A DNA stretch of 31,282 nt, taken from Sulfurimonas sp. (GTDB lineage: Bacteria > Campylobacterota > Campylobacteria > Campylobacterales > Sulfurimonadaceae). Position numbers and translations under genes: made by a program. The first letter of the stretch is position 1. Each line of letters opens with the position of its first letter. The DNA is taken from positions 1-31,282 of the forward strand of contig DTVI01000070.1 in the NCBI GenBank assembly GCA_012963655.1. The letters run 5' to 3'. Below the pieces are notes generated by a model. It was given only the letters and a program-made list of their open reading frames with translations. It did not search any database and had not been told where the DNA came from. This document shows positions 1 through 7,723 of the stretch, piece by piece.

Positions 1-789
1 TTTTTACTAATGCCCCTTATTTTATTTGCCTTCCCCAAAATACAAAACTCCCCCGGTGGAATATTACAACTGCATTTTAAAGAATGCCCAGACATGTTTA
101 TTGATAATAAAAAAATAAATATATTTTGCATGAAAGATAAAACAGACTGGTTGGTTTTATATCCTATTTCTTTGTACAAAGGACGTTCAGGGATAAGACT
201 TGTTTCTAAAACTACAAAACATGTAGAAGTTCATTTAGTTAATGTACAAGAAGATCATTATGAAAAGCAGTATATTCAGGTCAAAAATAAAGAGTACGTA
301 CGGGCTTCAAATAAAACCTTAGTACGTATTAAAAAAGAATCCAATCTTAAAAAAAATACTTATGGTCAGCATACAAAAATCTATATCAATAATCTTAAAA
401 TGATAAAGCCCTTAGACTCTAAACTTCGACATGATTTTGGTCGTAAACGTTTTTTTAATGGGGTAGCTAAAAACCCTCATGCAGGAATTGACCTTTCAGG
501 AAAAAAAGGTGACAAAATCAAGGCTCCCTTGGCAGGAACTGTTAAGCTCTTAGGTAATCTTTTTTATAATGGAAACTTGATGATTATTGACCATGGTCAA
601 GGTTTAATGACAGCTTATTCGCATTTGTCTAAATATCTAAAAGAAGATGGGGACTGGGTAAGACAAGGTGAGTTTATAGGTGAGGTTGGCTCAACAGGAA
701 GAGCCACAGGCCCTCATCTTCATTGGAGTGTATATCTTGGGGGTGAGCCGGTTAATCCTGACCTATTTTTGGAAGACGCCATCCTTTAA
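1..789 (+). CDS. M23 family peptidoglycan endopeptidase (5' end outside the window)
   Basis: Zinc metallopeptidase of the lysostaphin/LytM type, which cuts peptide cross-links in peptidoglycan at the periplasmic face. The reading frame is open to the first base. The first ATG is at position 10, but the hydrophobic stretch around it (FLLMPLILFAF) looks like the middle of a signal peptide, so the true start is probably just upstream and the gene is 5'-partial. Counting from the ATG at 10, the C-terminal half carries the M23 ligands: HAGID (H157, D161), H205 in AYSHL and GPHLHW (H236, H238). The N-terminal 135 residues are basic and match nothing I recognise. The 3' end overlaps the convergent membrane-protein gene by 38 bases. 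Family assignment is very secure; the specific cell-shape role, by analogy with Csd/Pgp proteins, is inference. Confidence 0.9.
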   Translation, partial: FLLMPLILFAFPKIQNSPGGILQLHFKECPDMFIDNKKINIFCMKDKTDWLVLYPISLYKGRSGIRLVSKTTKHVEVHLVNVQEDHYEKQYIQVKNKEYVRASNKTLVRIKKESNLKKNTYGQHTKIYINNLKMIKPLDSKLRHDFGRKRFFNGVAKNPHAGIDLSGKKGDKIKAPLAGTVKLLGNLFYNGNLMIIDHGQGLMTAYSHLSKYLKEDGDWVRQGEFIGEVGSTGRATGPHLHWSVYLGGEPVNPDLFLEDAIL

Positions 790-1366
790 AGTAGGCAAGT
801 AGTCTAAGTGCAATAGCAGAAGTAGCAATAAGTATGATAGAAAGTTCATTAAGAAAGCCTAATGCATTACAAGAAAATAGCAGTAGCGCAACAAGAAGGG
901 CAATAGAGCCGTAAAAGTCAGTAACAAGGACGGCTGGTATCTTATTAATCAAGATATCACGAGTTAGACCTCCTCCAACAGCAGTAAGAAAACTTAATAT
1001 AACAACTCCAAAGATATTGAAATTTGCTTCAAGTGCGAGGAGGGCACCTGTGATACTAAAGGCGACTAAGCCGATGGTATCTGAGATAACAAAGATTAGC
1101 TTACGCTCAACGTCTTGCTTCTCATATAACTTAAAGATAATGGCTAAGGCCAGAACAATTAAAACTGTAGAGGCAGGGTAATATTCTCTAAAGGTAAAGG
1201 GTGTGCTGTTTAAGATAACATCACGAACAATTCCCCCACCTAAAGCCGTTAGAAAAGAAGAAATTAATATCCCTAATAGGTCAAGATTATTTCGGATTCC
1301 CACAAGATATCCACTAATAGCAAAGGCAATTATTCCAATGACATCGGCTATAAAAAATAAATCCAT
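752..1366 (-). CDS. TRIC/YicG (UPF0126) family inner-membrane protein
   Basis: A small protein of about 204 residues with seven hydrophobic segments and an internal duplication. Each half carries the family's glycine motif (LGGGIVRD in the first, VGGGLTRD in the second), as in prokaryotic TRIC-type cation channels and the E. coli YicG/YadS proteins, some of which have been linked to glycine transport. I chose the ATG at 1366 over one at 1399 because AAGGAA lies 7 bases before it, whereas nothing resembling a ribosome binding site precedes the upstream ATG; the 11 extra residues would also be polar and atypical. It lies downstream of the gamma-carbonic-anhydrase gene on the same strand and overlaps the M23 gene tail to tail. 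The transported substrate cannot be read from the sequence. Confidence 0.85.
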   Translation of the reverse strand: MDLFFIADVIGIIAFAISGYLVGIRNNLDLLGILISSFLTALGGGIVRDVILNSTPFTFREYYPASTVLIVLALAIIFKLYEKQDVERKLIFVISDTIGLVAFSITGALLALEANFNIFGVVILSFLTAVGGGLTRDILINKIPAVLVTDFYGSIALLVALLLFSCNALGFLNELSIILIATSAIALRLLAYFKGWRLPKIGQD

Positions 1367-1400
1367 TAAAGATTTCCTTTGGAAAAATAAATGAAGCATG

Positions 1401-1429
1401 AAAAAACAAGAAAGAAGGAAAAACTTCTT
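1401..1429 (-). terminator. putative intrinsic terminator after the carbonic-anhydrase-like gene
   Basis: Read on the minus strand, a 6-bp stem (AAGAAG at 1412-1417 pairing with CTTCTT at 1424-1429) with a 6-base loop is followed by a T-rich tract ending in TTTTTT. The stem is short and AT-rich, so termination may be weak. It sits inside a larger 10-bp inverted repeat (1389-1398 with 1465-1474). Confidence 0.4.
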
Positions 1430-1474
1430 AGGGAGAAATCTTGGCTTCTAGTTTCTATTTTTAGTGCTTCATTT

Positions 1475-2005
1475 TTAATTTAAGCGGTAGTCTTCTTTAA
1501 ACTCGACATACCTAGAAGCAGAAGCATACAATTCTTCTACTTCTTTATTTGTTAATTCTCTAACAACTTTAGCCGGACTTCCCATGATTAATGAACGCGG
1601 AGGGAAGACCTTATTTTTAGTCACAAGAGAACCTGCTCCCACAATAGACTCTTTTCCAATGACTGCCCCATCTAAGATAGTAGCAGACATTCCAATAAGA
1701 CAGGCATCTTCAATAGTGCAACCGTGCATCATTACTCTATGTCCTACGGTTACATCATTTCCAATAATAGTAGGATTTCCATCACTCATATCTTCTTTCT
1801 TATAATGCGTAACATGTATCATACTAAGGTCTTGGATATTGGTTCTATCTCCAATACTAATATAATGAACATCTCCTCTAACTACACATCCAAACCAGAT
1901 GGCAACATCTTTTCCCATTGTGACATTTCCGACAACATCAGCAGAAGGAGCTATCCATGTTTTATCACCAAGTATTGGAGACCATTTTTTAAAGGTATAA
2001 GTCAT
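1475..2005 (-). CDS. gamma-carbonic-anhydrase-like hexapeptide-repeat protein (YrdA/PaaY type)
   Basis: A 176-residue left-handed beta-helix protein. Hexapeptide repeats run from about residue 15 to 150 (e.g. IGNDVTVG, IGMSATI, VGAGSLV). Three histidines align with the zinc ligands of the gamma carbonic anhydrase Cam: H64 in the NIQDLSMIH segment, then H89 and H94 in GHRVMMHG. The C-terminal GSPAKVVREL motif and closing helix are typical of the YrdA/CaiE/PaaY group. The family is trimeric, with the metal at subunit interfaces; many members have weak or no measured CO2 hydration activity, so the substrate is uncertain. It lies 149 bases downstream of ppk1 on the same strand. A damaged copy of its own 5' end is found upstream at 2102-2131. 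Confidence 0.88.
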   Translation of the reverse strand: MTYTFKKWSPILGDKTWIAPSADVVGNVTMGKDVAIWFGCVVRGDVHYISIGDRTNIQDLSMIHVTHYKKEDMSDGNPTIIGNDVTVGHRVMMHGCTIEDACLIGMSATILDGAVIGKESIVGAGSLVTKNKVFPPRSLIMGSPAKVVRELTNKEVEELYASASRYVEFKEDYRLN

Positions 2006-2038
2006 ATTAGTATCCTTATTTTACTACTTTACTCACTA

Positions 2039-2068
2039 AAATCCTTCCTCAAGAAGAATTTCTTAAGG
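2039..2068 (-). terminator. hairpin downstream of ppk1, putative terminator
   Basis: On the minus strand CCTTAAGAA pairs with TTCTTGAGG around an ATTC loop (2047-2055 with 2060-2068): nine pairs including one G-U wobble. The same stem read on the plus strand has an A-C mismatch instead, so it is better formed in the ppk1 transcript. The following tract (aaggatttta) is only mildly T-rich. Confidence 0.4.
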
Positions 2069-2101
2069 TGAGGTATATTTCCCCCAAGGTCAGAAGAATG
2101 T

Positions 2102-2131
2102 GCTATCCATGTTTAAACGTATAAGTCATAT
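2102..2131 (-). repeat. decayed partial duplication of the 5' end of the carbonic-anhydrase-like gene
   Basis: Thirty bases repeat two separate parts of the neighbouring gene in the same order and orientation: the start-codon segment (first six codons, MTYTFK) joined directly to the segment encoding TWIA, with 26-29 bases between them missing. The join falls at an AAA run present at both ends of the missing part. A stop codon follows after MTYTFKHG, so it encodes nothing useful. The intact segment lies at 1950-2007. Confidence 0.6.
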
Positions 2132-2154
2132 CTCACTATAAAGGCTTTGTCTTT

Positions 2155-4248
2155 TTAGCTTTCTTTGTATAAACGAGAAGCCATTTGTTGAACATAATTT
2201 GGGCTTTCTTTTTTCGCTGCCTTATGAATCTTTTCTATATGTGTTTCTATAAGACGCTGGTTGTTTATAGTTCTGGCTGAATCTGTTGGGACCTTAACAT
2301 ATCCACCATCATTCATAAGTTCATAGGATAATACATTATCATTACATTGAAGCAATAAGATTTGAAGGAGTTTTCCTGCAACCTTTTCATTAGAAATTCC
2401 CGTAAGTAGTTCGATACGACGGATTAAGTTTCTTGGCATCCAATCTGCACTAGAAATATAAAGTTGAGGACTAGCATGTTGAAAATAAAACATGCGAGAA
2501 TGTTCAAGGTATTTTCCAATGATAGAAACAACACGAATATTTTCACTAAGACCAACAATGCCTGGACGTAAACAACAAATTCCACGAACAATAAGTTCTA
2601 TCTTTGTGCCTGCTTGAGAAGCCTTGTATAGAGCGCGGATAACATCTTCATCAACTAAAGAGTTTACCTTAACAATAATACGGCCTTCTTCTTTCATTTT
2701 TGCCTCATTTTGAATCATAGACAAAAGTTTTGGCTTCATTTGTGTTGGCGCCATATATAAGGTGTTTAACTTTCCTTTTTTAGAAAACCCTGTTAAAAAG
2801 TGAAAGAAACGTGTTACGTCATTAGTGATGGTCTCATTTGAGGTTAGATAAGAAATGTCAGTATAAATCTTAGCAGTAGTGGCATTATAGTTACCCGTCC
2901 CAATATGAGCATATTGTTTAAGTGTATCGCCTACGCGTTTAGTAACTAAGGCAGCCTTAGCGTGAACCTTAAATCCTTTAATACCAAAGATAACATGAGC
3001 TCCTGATTGTTCAAGTTGCTTTGCCCAAATAAGGTTGTTTTCTTCATCAAAACGTGCCTTAAGTTCGACCATAACCGTAACCTGTTTACCTGACTCAGCT
3101 GCTGAAGTAAGGGCGTTAACAATAGGAGAATTTGCGCCTGCTCTATAAAGTGTCATTTTAATAGCAAAAACATCAGGATCTTTAGACGCTTGTTGAATAA
3201 GTCTAGTAATAGGATCAAAACTTTCATAAGGGTGGTACAAGATAATGTCTTGTTTATCTAAGATAGAAAAGATATTGTCATTGCTATCAAAAGGAGGTAA
3301 ATTCCTTGGTTTATAAGGGGCTAACAATAGATGTGCAAAGTTCTTATTCCCTACAATTTGCCATAAAGAACCAAGGTTTAACCATGAAGAAAAGTAATAA
3401 ATATCTTCTTTAAATACATTTGTATGACGATTAAAAAAGTTGATGAGGTCTTCATCTGCGTGTGAGCCAAGCTCAAGTCTAACCATTTCACCACGTTTAC
3501 GAAGTCTAAGGCCTTCTTCCAAAATTTCCATAAAGTCATCAGCTTCTTCTTCCTCAATGGTAAGGTCAGCGTTTCGAGTGACTCTAAAAGCAGAATACTT
3601 AATAAGGCTAAAGCCTGGAAATAAATCAGTAATATGCTCAGCAACAAGAGTTTCAATTGGGACATAAACCCCGTTATTAAGTTCAACAAAACGTGGAAGC
3701 ATACGAGGAATACGCACTAAACCATAACGAATTTCTGATGTGTCATTATCACTTAACTGTACAATTAAACCAAAACTAAGGTTATTTAAATGAGGGAAAG
3801 GATGGGTTGCATCTACGGCAATAGGTACAATAACAGGGTAAATATGACTTGCAAAATATTCATCCAATTCACGTTTTTCTTTTTGGTTTACTTGATTATA
3901 TGGTTTAATAAAAAGGTTTTCTTTTTCTAACTCTTTAAAGATATTTATAAGTGTATATTCTACAACTTGTTTTTCTTGATGAAGGTATTTTCTTATCTCA
4001 CGAAGTTGTTGCAGGGGAGTAAGCCTATCAGCTCCTGAAACAATAACCCCCGCTGTAAAAAGTTTTTTTAGACCCGCAACACGAATCATATAAAACTCAT
4101 CAAGATTGGTTCCATATATGGCTAAAAATTTAAGTCTTTCTAAAAGAGGTCGGCTTTCATCTTGGGCCTGATGTAAAACACGTGTGTTGAACTGAAGCCA
4201 TGAAAGTTCTCTATTTAGATAATATTTTGGGTCTTTTAGGTTTAGCAT
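2155..4248 (-). CDS. ppk1: polyphosphate kinase 1
   Basis: Makes long-chain polyphosphate reversibly from ATP, for phosphate and energy storage and stress survival. The 697-residue length is normal for the family. The N-terminus has the conserved NRELSWLQFN motif. The catalytic part, a PLD-like fold, shows YHPYESFDP, MTLYRA, KVHAK (H429, the position of the autophosphorylated histidine), GTGNYN, a second active-site histidine in EHSRMFYF (H583) and SADWMPRNLIRRIE. I see no missing key residue. A likely -10 box (TATAAT, 4282-4287) predicts a leader of about 27 bases. Transcription runs toward the carbonic-anhydrase-like gene, with a hairpin between them. Assignment is secure. Confidence 0.97.
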   Translation of the reverse strand: MLNLKDPKYYLNRELSWLQFNTRVLHQAQDESRPLLERLKFLAIYGTNLDEFYMIRVAGLKKLFTAGVIVSGADRLTPLQQLREIRKYLHQEKQVVEYTLINIFKELEKENLFIKPYNQVNQKEKRELDEYFASHIYPVIVPIAVDATHPFPHLNNLSFGLIVQLSDNDTSEIRYGLVRIPRMLPRFVELNNGVYVPIETLVAEHITDLFPGFSLIKYSAFRVTRNADLTIEEEEADDFMEILEEGLRLRKRGEMVRLELGSHADEDLINFFNRHTNVFKEDIYYFSSWLNLGSLWQIVGNKNFAHLLLAPYKPRNLPPFDSNDNIFSILDKQDIILYHPYESFDPITRLIQQASKDPDVFAIKMTLYRAGANSPIVNALTSAAESGKQVTVMVELKARFDEENNLIWAKQLEQSGAHVIFGIKGFKVHAKAALVTKRVGDTLKQYAHIGTGNYNATTAKIYTDISYLTSNETITNDVTRFFHFLTGFSKKGKLNTLYMAPTQMKPKLLSMIQNEAKMKEEGRIIVKVNSLVDEDVIRALYKASQAGTKIELIVRGICCLRPGIVGLSENIRVVSIIGKYLEHSRMFYFQHASPQLYISSADWMPRNLIRRIELLTGISNEKVAGKLLQILLLQCNDNVLSYELMNDGGYVKVPTDSARTINNQRLIETHIEKIHKAAKKESPNYVQQMASRLYKES

Positions 4249-4281
4249 TGTTAATCCATATATATAGTTTAATTTGGTTTT

Positions 4282-4287
4282 ATTATA
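4282..4287 (-). promoter_or_regulatory. -10 box of the ppk1 promoter
   Basis: TATAAT preceded by TTTAGC on the minus strand matches the extended -10 pattern of Campylobacterota sigma70 promoters, which often lack a -35 box. The predicted start lies about 27 bases before the ppk1 ATG. Confidence 0.5.
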
Positions 4288-4372
4288 GCTAAATTTTATT
4301 TTCCAATGATTACAAGTAAAAATAGGAATAATAAAGCACTAGAATTTTCGGAAATAAATTTGAATCCCAAAG

Positions 4373-4430
4373 ATGATTTTTAGAGTTTTTTAGAACTAGC
4401 CGTATGGCAGTTTCGTTTATCGAAAAGTTT
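4373..4430. repeat. structured intergenic repeat, copy 1 (13-base flank plus 39-base core)
   Basis: Lies between uvrB and ppk1. The plus strand has ATGATTTTTAGAG (4373-4385) followed by a core (4392-4430) that resembles the reverse complement of the core at 10482-10518. Two hairpins can form: AACTAGCC with GGCAGTT around GTAT with one bulged A, and TTTCG with CGAAA around TTTAT. The two share bases and so compete. In the direction of transcription of uvrB the core has the same orientation as copy 2 has relative to priA. Function unknown: a repeat element, an RNA structure, or a processing or termination signal. Confidence 0.5.
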
Positions 4431-4453
4431 TTAAAAAAGTTAGTGAGATGAAA

Positions 4454-6436
4454 CTATAACTTCTTAATCTTTGCGATTTCATCTCGTAGTCTTGCTGCTT
4501 CTTCAAACTCTAGTAGTTTGGCGGCTTGTTTCATTTTTGCGTTCAGTACATCTAACAGTTTTTTTCTTTCGCGTGCTGGCATTTTTTCAGCTTTTTTACT
4601 CTTATTATATAGTTCTGCAGCGTCATCTACCTTGAGGTCTCTATCAAGTTTTCGCATAACGGTTTTTGGGGTAATACCATGCTTTTTATTATGTGTGTCT
4701 TGAAGCTCGCGTCTTGCTATGGTTGTGTCCATTGCTTTTTTCATAGACTTTGTAATCTTATTGGCATATAAGATTACCCTTCCTCCTGAATTTCTAGCAG
4801 CTCTTCCCATAGTCTGAATAAGGGCTGTTTCAGAACGCAAAAAGCCTTCTTTATCCGCGTCAAGAATTGTGACTAAACTTACTTCAGGAAGATCTAGACC
4901 TTCTCTTAATAGATTAATTCCAATGAGTACATCAAACTCACCTGAACGAAGGCCACGTATTATTTGGTTTCTCTCAATGGCGTCAATATCAGAGTGCATG
5001 TACTGCACCTTAATTCCTAAGTCAGCAAGATACTTAGTAAGGGCCTCGGACATTTTCTTAGTTAAGGTGGTGACTAAAACCCTTTCATCTTTGATAATAG
5101 TTTTTTTGATTTCATCATGTAAGTCTTCCACTTGGTTATCTGAGGTTCTTACTTCTATAACTGGGTCAAGTAAGCCCGTTGGTCTAATGATTTGGTGAGC
5201 CACAGCAGATGAAAGTTCGAGTTCTACCTCATTAGGAGTAGCTGATACAAAAAGGTAATGGGGTGCTTTTTCAATAAATTCAGGATAGGTAAAAGGTCTA
5301 TTGTCTAAAGCAGAAGGAAGCCTGAATCCATAATCAACAAGTACCTCTTTACGACTTCTATCCCCTGCATACATCCCTCTAAACTGAGGTAAAGAAACAT
5401 GTGATTCATCTACAATAACAAGATAGTCCGTATGACGTTGAGCAAAATAATCTAAAAGGGTAAAAGGTGCTTCTCCCTCTTTTTTATCAGTTAAGTGGCG
5501 AGAATAGTTTTCAACTCCCTTACACATACCTGTAGCTTCAAGCATTTCTAAGTCAAACTCAGTTCTTTGTTTAATACGCTGATACTCAACTGCTTTTTCT
5601 TCTTTGGAATAATAATTGAGTCTTTCGTCTAATTCTACTTCTATTCTTTTTATAGCGCGGGTAAGCTTTTCATTTCCAACTGCGAACTGACTCGTGGCGT
5701 AAATAGTCACTTTTTTAAAGTCTTCTATCTTCTTGTTTTCAAGTACATCTATACTATATATAGAATCTACTTCATCTCCAAAGAATTCAATGCGAATGGC
5801 CTCATCTTCATGATAAGCCGGAAAAACATCAATAACATCTCCCATTACACGAATATTTCCCCTGTCAAAGAAATTATCATTTCGGGTATACCCCATCTCA
5901 ACAAGACGAAGTAAAAGTTGTTTTTGATTTACTTCATCTCCAATGGCTAAGACCTGAACCATCTTGACATATTCTTCAGGATCTCCTAAACCATAATTAG
6001 CTGAAACCGAAGCCACACAAATAACATCATCATAAGATAAAAGGTTAGCCGTAGCTGAAAGCCTAAGTCGTTCAAGCTCCTCATTTATAGACGAATCCTT
6101 TTCTATAAAAAGGTCTTGTCTAGGGATATAAGCCTCAGGTTGGTAATAATCATAATAAGATATGAAATATTCCACATGATTATCAGGAAAAAATCCCTTA
6201 AATTCAGAATAAAGTTGAGCCGCTAAGGTCTTATTATGGGTCATGATAAGCGTAGGTATCTGACATTGTGAAATAACCTGCGCCATAGTATAGGTCTTAC
6301 CCGAACCCGTTACACCTTCTAAGGTTTGATAACGATTTTTAGCCTTAATACTATTAGCAAGAACCTTTATAGCCTCAGGTTGATCACCTGCAGGTTCATA
6401 ATCTGATTTTAATTTAAATAAATTTGAGTTTTTCAT
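4454..6436 (-). CDS. uvrB: UvrABC excision nuclease subunit B
   Basis: Damage-verifying helicase-like subunit of nucleotide excision repair: loaded by UvrA, it then recruits UvrC. The 660 residues carry Walker A GVTGSGKT (41-48), the damage-probing beta-hairpin region with YYDYYQPEAYIP (about 94-105), the DESH box, SATPNEVE, helicase motifs V/VI (INLLREGLDLPE, QTMGRAARN) and the C-terminal UVR motif (LEFEEAARLRDEI) that binds UvrC. Start: ATG at 6436 gives the standard N-terminus. No Shine-Dalgarno sequence precedes it and a TATACT box ends only 7 bases upstream, so the mRNA may be leaderless. It is divergent from the small-gene/pilin/priA run, the same neighbourhood as in Campylobacter jejuni. 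Confidence 0.98.
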   Translation of the reverse strand: MKNSNLFKLKSDYEPAGDQPEAIKVLANSIKAKNRYQTLEGVTGSGKTYTMAQVISQCQIPTLIMTHNKTLAAQLYSEFKGFFPDNHVEYFISYYDYYQPEAYIPRQDLFIEKDSSINEELERLRLSATANLLSYDDVICVASVSANYGLGDPEEYVKMVQVLAIGDEVNQKQLLLRLVEMGYTRNDNFFDRGNIRVMGDVIDVFPAYHEDEAIRIEFFGDEVDSIYSIDVLENKKIEDFKKVTIYATSQFAVGNEKLTRAIKRIEVELDERLNYYSKEEKAVEYQRIKQRTEFDLEMLEATGMCKGVENYSRHLTDKKEGEAPFTLLDYFAQRHTDYLVIVDESHVSLPQFRGMYAGDRSRKEVLVDYGFRLPSALDNRPFTYPEFIEKAPHYLFVSATPNEVELELSSAVAHQIIRPTGLLDPVIEVRTSDNQVEDLHDEIKKTIIKDERVLVTTLTKKMSEALTKYLADLGIKVQYMHSDIDAIERNQIIRGLRSGEFDVLIGINLLREGLDLPEVSLVTILDADKEGFLRSETALIQTMGRAARNSGGRVILYANKITKSMKKAMDTTIARRELQDTHNKKHGITPKTVMRKLDRDLKVDDAAELYNKSKKAEKMPARERKKLLDVLNAKMKQAAKLLEFEEAARLRDEIAKIKKL

Positions 6437-6443
6437 TAATAGA

Positions 6444-6449
6444 AGTATA
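6444..6449 (-). promoter_or_regulatory. -10 box immediately upstream of uvrB
   Basis: TATACT on the minus strand with only seven bases to the uvrB ATG. A transcript starting at the usual distance would begin at or next to the start codon, and no ribosome binding site is visible in that gap. Confidence 0.45.
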
Positions 6450-6579
6450 GCCTATTTGATTTAACTCAGAAATAAAGTGATAAGTATGTTGAATTAGCGT
6501 ATAAAATGGGCTTTCTCTTCTCTCACTTTATAAAACTTTAAAATTTTAATAGAAATTATCCTATAAGTCTTAAATTATA

Positions 6580-6588
6580 TGATAGAAT
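6580..6588 (+). promoter_or_regulatory. extended -10 promoter of the small-gene pair
   Basis: TGATAGAAT (TGN plus TAGAAT) lies 30 bases before the ATG at 6619, followed by the ribosome binding site AAGAGA at 6607-6612 with 6-base spacing. The region 6437-6618 is otherwise an AT-rich divergent promoter region. Confidence 0.45.
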
Positions 6589-6618
6589 AATAGCAATTAA
6601 TATAAAAAGAGAATAACT

Positions 6619-6840
6619 ATGCTAAGTATAATTGAAGAATTAAATGAGAAAATAGACTCAATGGTAAGTCGTTATGAAACAATGAAAAACGAGAATGAGG
6701 CACTTAGAACTGAAGTGGTAAGTATCAAGGGACAAAGTGAGGCTAAAGATACAGTTATAAGTAAACTAGAAGAAGAAAATGCCTTAAAAGATATAGAGAT
6801 AGAAGATATTGTTAAAAAGATTGAATTAGCTCTAGGGTAG
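6619..6840 (+). CDS. small coiled-coil protein, conserved hypothetical
   Basis: Seventy-three residues, almost entirely predicted coiled coil: heptad-like runs of I/L/V from residue 3 to 70 with many E/K and no membrane segment. It resembles ZapB-like or other short cell-division-associated coiled coils in general form only; I would not assign a function from that. AAGAGA lies 6 bases before the ATG. It is followed after 12 bases by another short gene, and the pair sits between uvrB and the pilin genes, where C. jejuni also has two small uncharacterised genes (as I recall, Cj0681-Cj0682). Conserved position suggests a real, expressed pair. Confidence 0.75.
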   Translation: MLSIIEELNEKIDSMVSRYETMKNENEALRTEVVSIKGQSEAKDTVISKLEEENALKDIEIEDIVKKIELALG

Positions 6841-6852
6841 AGAAGGACTTAT

Positions 6853-7065
6853 ATGAGTAAGAAGATAACCCTTACAATAAACTCAAGTCGTTTTGATATA
6901 GACTTAGAAGATATTTTTGCCCGCTATATAGAAAAAGATTTAGAAGATAAGTTTAATCTAAATGGAAATAATAATATCAAAACCCTCCTACAAGCCTACG
7001 TTAAAAAAAGCTACGAACTCTTTGAAGCCGAGCAAATGCTTAACAATATATTGAAAAAGATATAA
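6853..7065 (+). CDS. small conserved hypothetical protein next to the pilin genes
   Basis: Seventy residues beginning with a short beta-like segment (KKITLTINSSRFDIDLED), which superficially recalls the N-terminus of ZapA, followed by helices (IKTLLQAYVKKSYELFEAE). No catalytic motif, signal peptide or membrane helix is visible. AAGGA precedes the ATG by 7 bases, and it lies 12 bases after the coiled-coil gene, so the two are probably co-transcribed. A ZapA/ZapB-like pair is conceivable but not supported by any signature I can name; treat it as a protein of unknown function conserved in this phylum. Confidence 0.7.
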   Translation: MSKKITLTINSSRFDIDLEDIFARYIEKDLEDKFNLNGNNNIKTLLQAYVKKSYELFEAEQMLNNILKKI

Positions 7066-7141
7066 ACTTATAAGCGGTAAATCAGTAAGAATTCTACTTT
7101 TAAGTAAAAATTAAGATTAAGAGTCCTATAAGTAGAACTGA

Positions 7142-7172
7142 TATAGAATGACTCCAAGGTTACTAGAGTAAT
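7142..7172 (+). promoter_or_regulatory. promoter and palindrome upstream of the pilin cluster
   Basis: TATAGAAT (7142-7149) is a candidate -10 region about 50 bases before the first pilin ATG. Just after the predicted transcription start is a near-perfect palindrome, GTTACT-AG-AGTAAT (7159-7172), that could be an operator or a 5' hairpin. Upstream, TTCTACTT (7092-7099) pairs perfectly with AAGTAGAA (7130-7137). The start codon at 7199 has a strong AAGGAG site at 7187-7192. Confidence 0.4.
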
Positions 7173-7198
7173 CTATATTTTAAAACAAGGAGTAAGAC

Positions 7199-7648
7199 AT
7201 GAAAAAAGGTTTTACTATGATCGAATTGATTTTCGTTATCGTTATTTTAGGTATTTTAGCAGCAGTTGCTATTCCAAAGCTAGCAGCTACTCGTGATGAT
7301 GCTAAAATTTCTAAGATTTCTTCAAATCTTGCAACTCTTTTGTCAGATGCTGGATCATATTACACTTCACAAGGTGAAGCTAATTGGGAAACTGCTGGTA
7401 ATACATGGGCAATTGTTACTAATGTTGAATTAGATGACAACACTCAGTCTATTGTTGGAACAGTAAACATTGAATCAGCTGTAGGAACAGCTTGTTTCGA
7501 AATGACTGGTTCTAATGATGGTAACCTAACAATTAAACAAGTTGATACTACGGGTGTTATTTGTAATGGTGCTGCTCTTGTAGTTGGTGGTATTTCTTCT
7601 ACAACTGGTGTAGTTCACCAATTTGGTGGAGTTGGCGTAGTTCGTTAA
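7199..7648 (+). CDS. type IV pilin / type II pseudopilin-like protein 1
   Basis: A 149-residue prepilin. A very short leader, MKKG, is followed by the prepilin-peptidase site G/FTMIE with the conserved Glu at mature position 5, then the hydrophobic N-terminal helix through AIPKL. The globular part has two cysteines (C99, C122) likely to form a disulfide-bonded loop, and is rich in Gly, Thr and Val. Membrane-anchored before assembly, it should form part of a thin filament or pseudopilus. C. jejuni has a pilin-like gene at this place before priA, associated there with transformation. It has the strongest ribosome binding site of the three pilin genes (AAGGAG, 6 bases) and is followed by a stable hairpin, suggesting it is made in greatest amount. 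Confidence 0.92.
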   Translation: MKKGFTMIELIFVIVILGILAAVAIPKLAATRDDAKISKISSNLATLLSDAGSYYTSQGEANWETAGNTWAIVTNVELDDNTQSIVGTVNIESAVGTACFEMTGSNDGNLTIKQVDTTGVICNGAALVVGGISSTTGVVHQFGGVGVVR

Positions 7649-7659
7649 TCTTTGCTTTG

Positions 7660-7699
7660 TTTCTCAAGTACTATATGTACTTGGGAAAAACTCTTTTAT
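7660..7699 (+). terminator. stem-loop between pilin 1 and pilin 2
   Basis: A 12-bp stem, TTTCTCAAGTAC (7660-7671) with GTACTTGGGAAA (7677-7688), one T-G wobble and a TATAT loop, is followed by the moderately T-rich AACTCTTTTATTC. No separate promoter for pilin 2 is obvious, so this may be a partial terminator, or a 3' stabiliser that raises pilin 1 mRNA over the downstream genes. Confidence 0.6.
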
Positions 7700-7723
7700 T
7701 CTTATCTTACCTTAGGCTAATCC

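Noticed and set aside
6619..7065. The two small genes as a toxin-antitoxin pair
   Set aside because: A coiled coil plus a small alpha/beta protein with no toxin or DNA-binding motif, and a conserved position in the phylum, argue for a housekeeping role.
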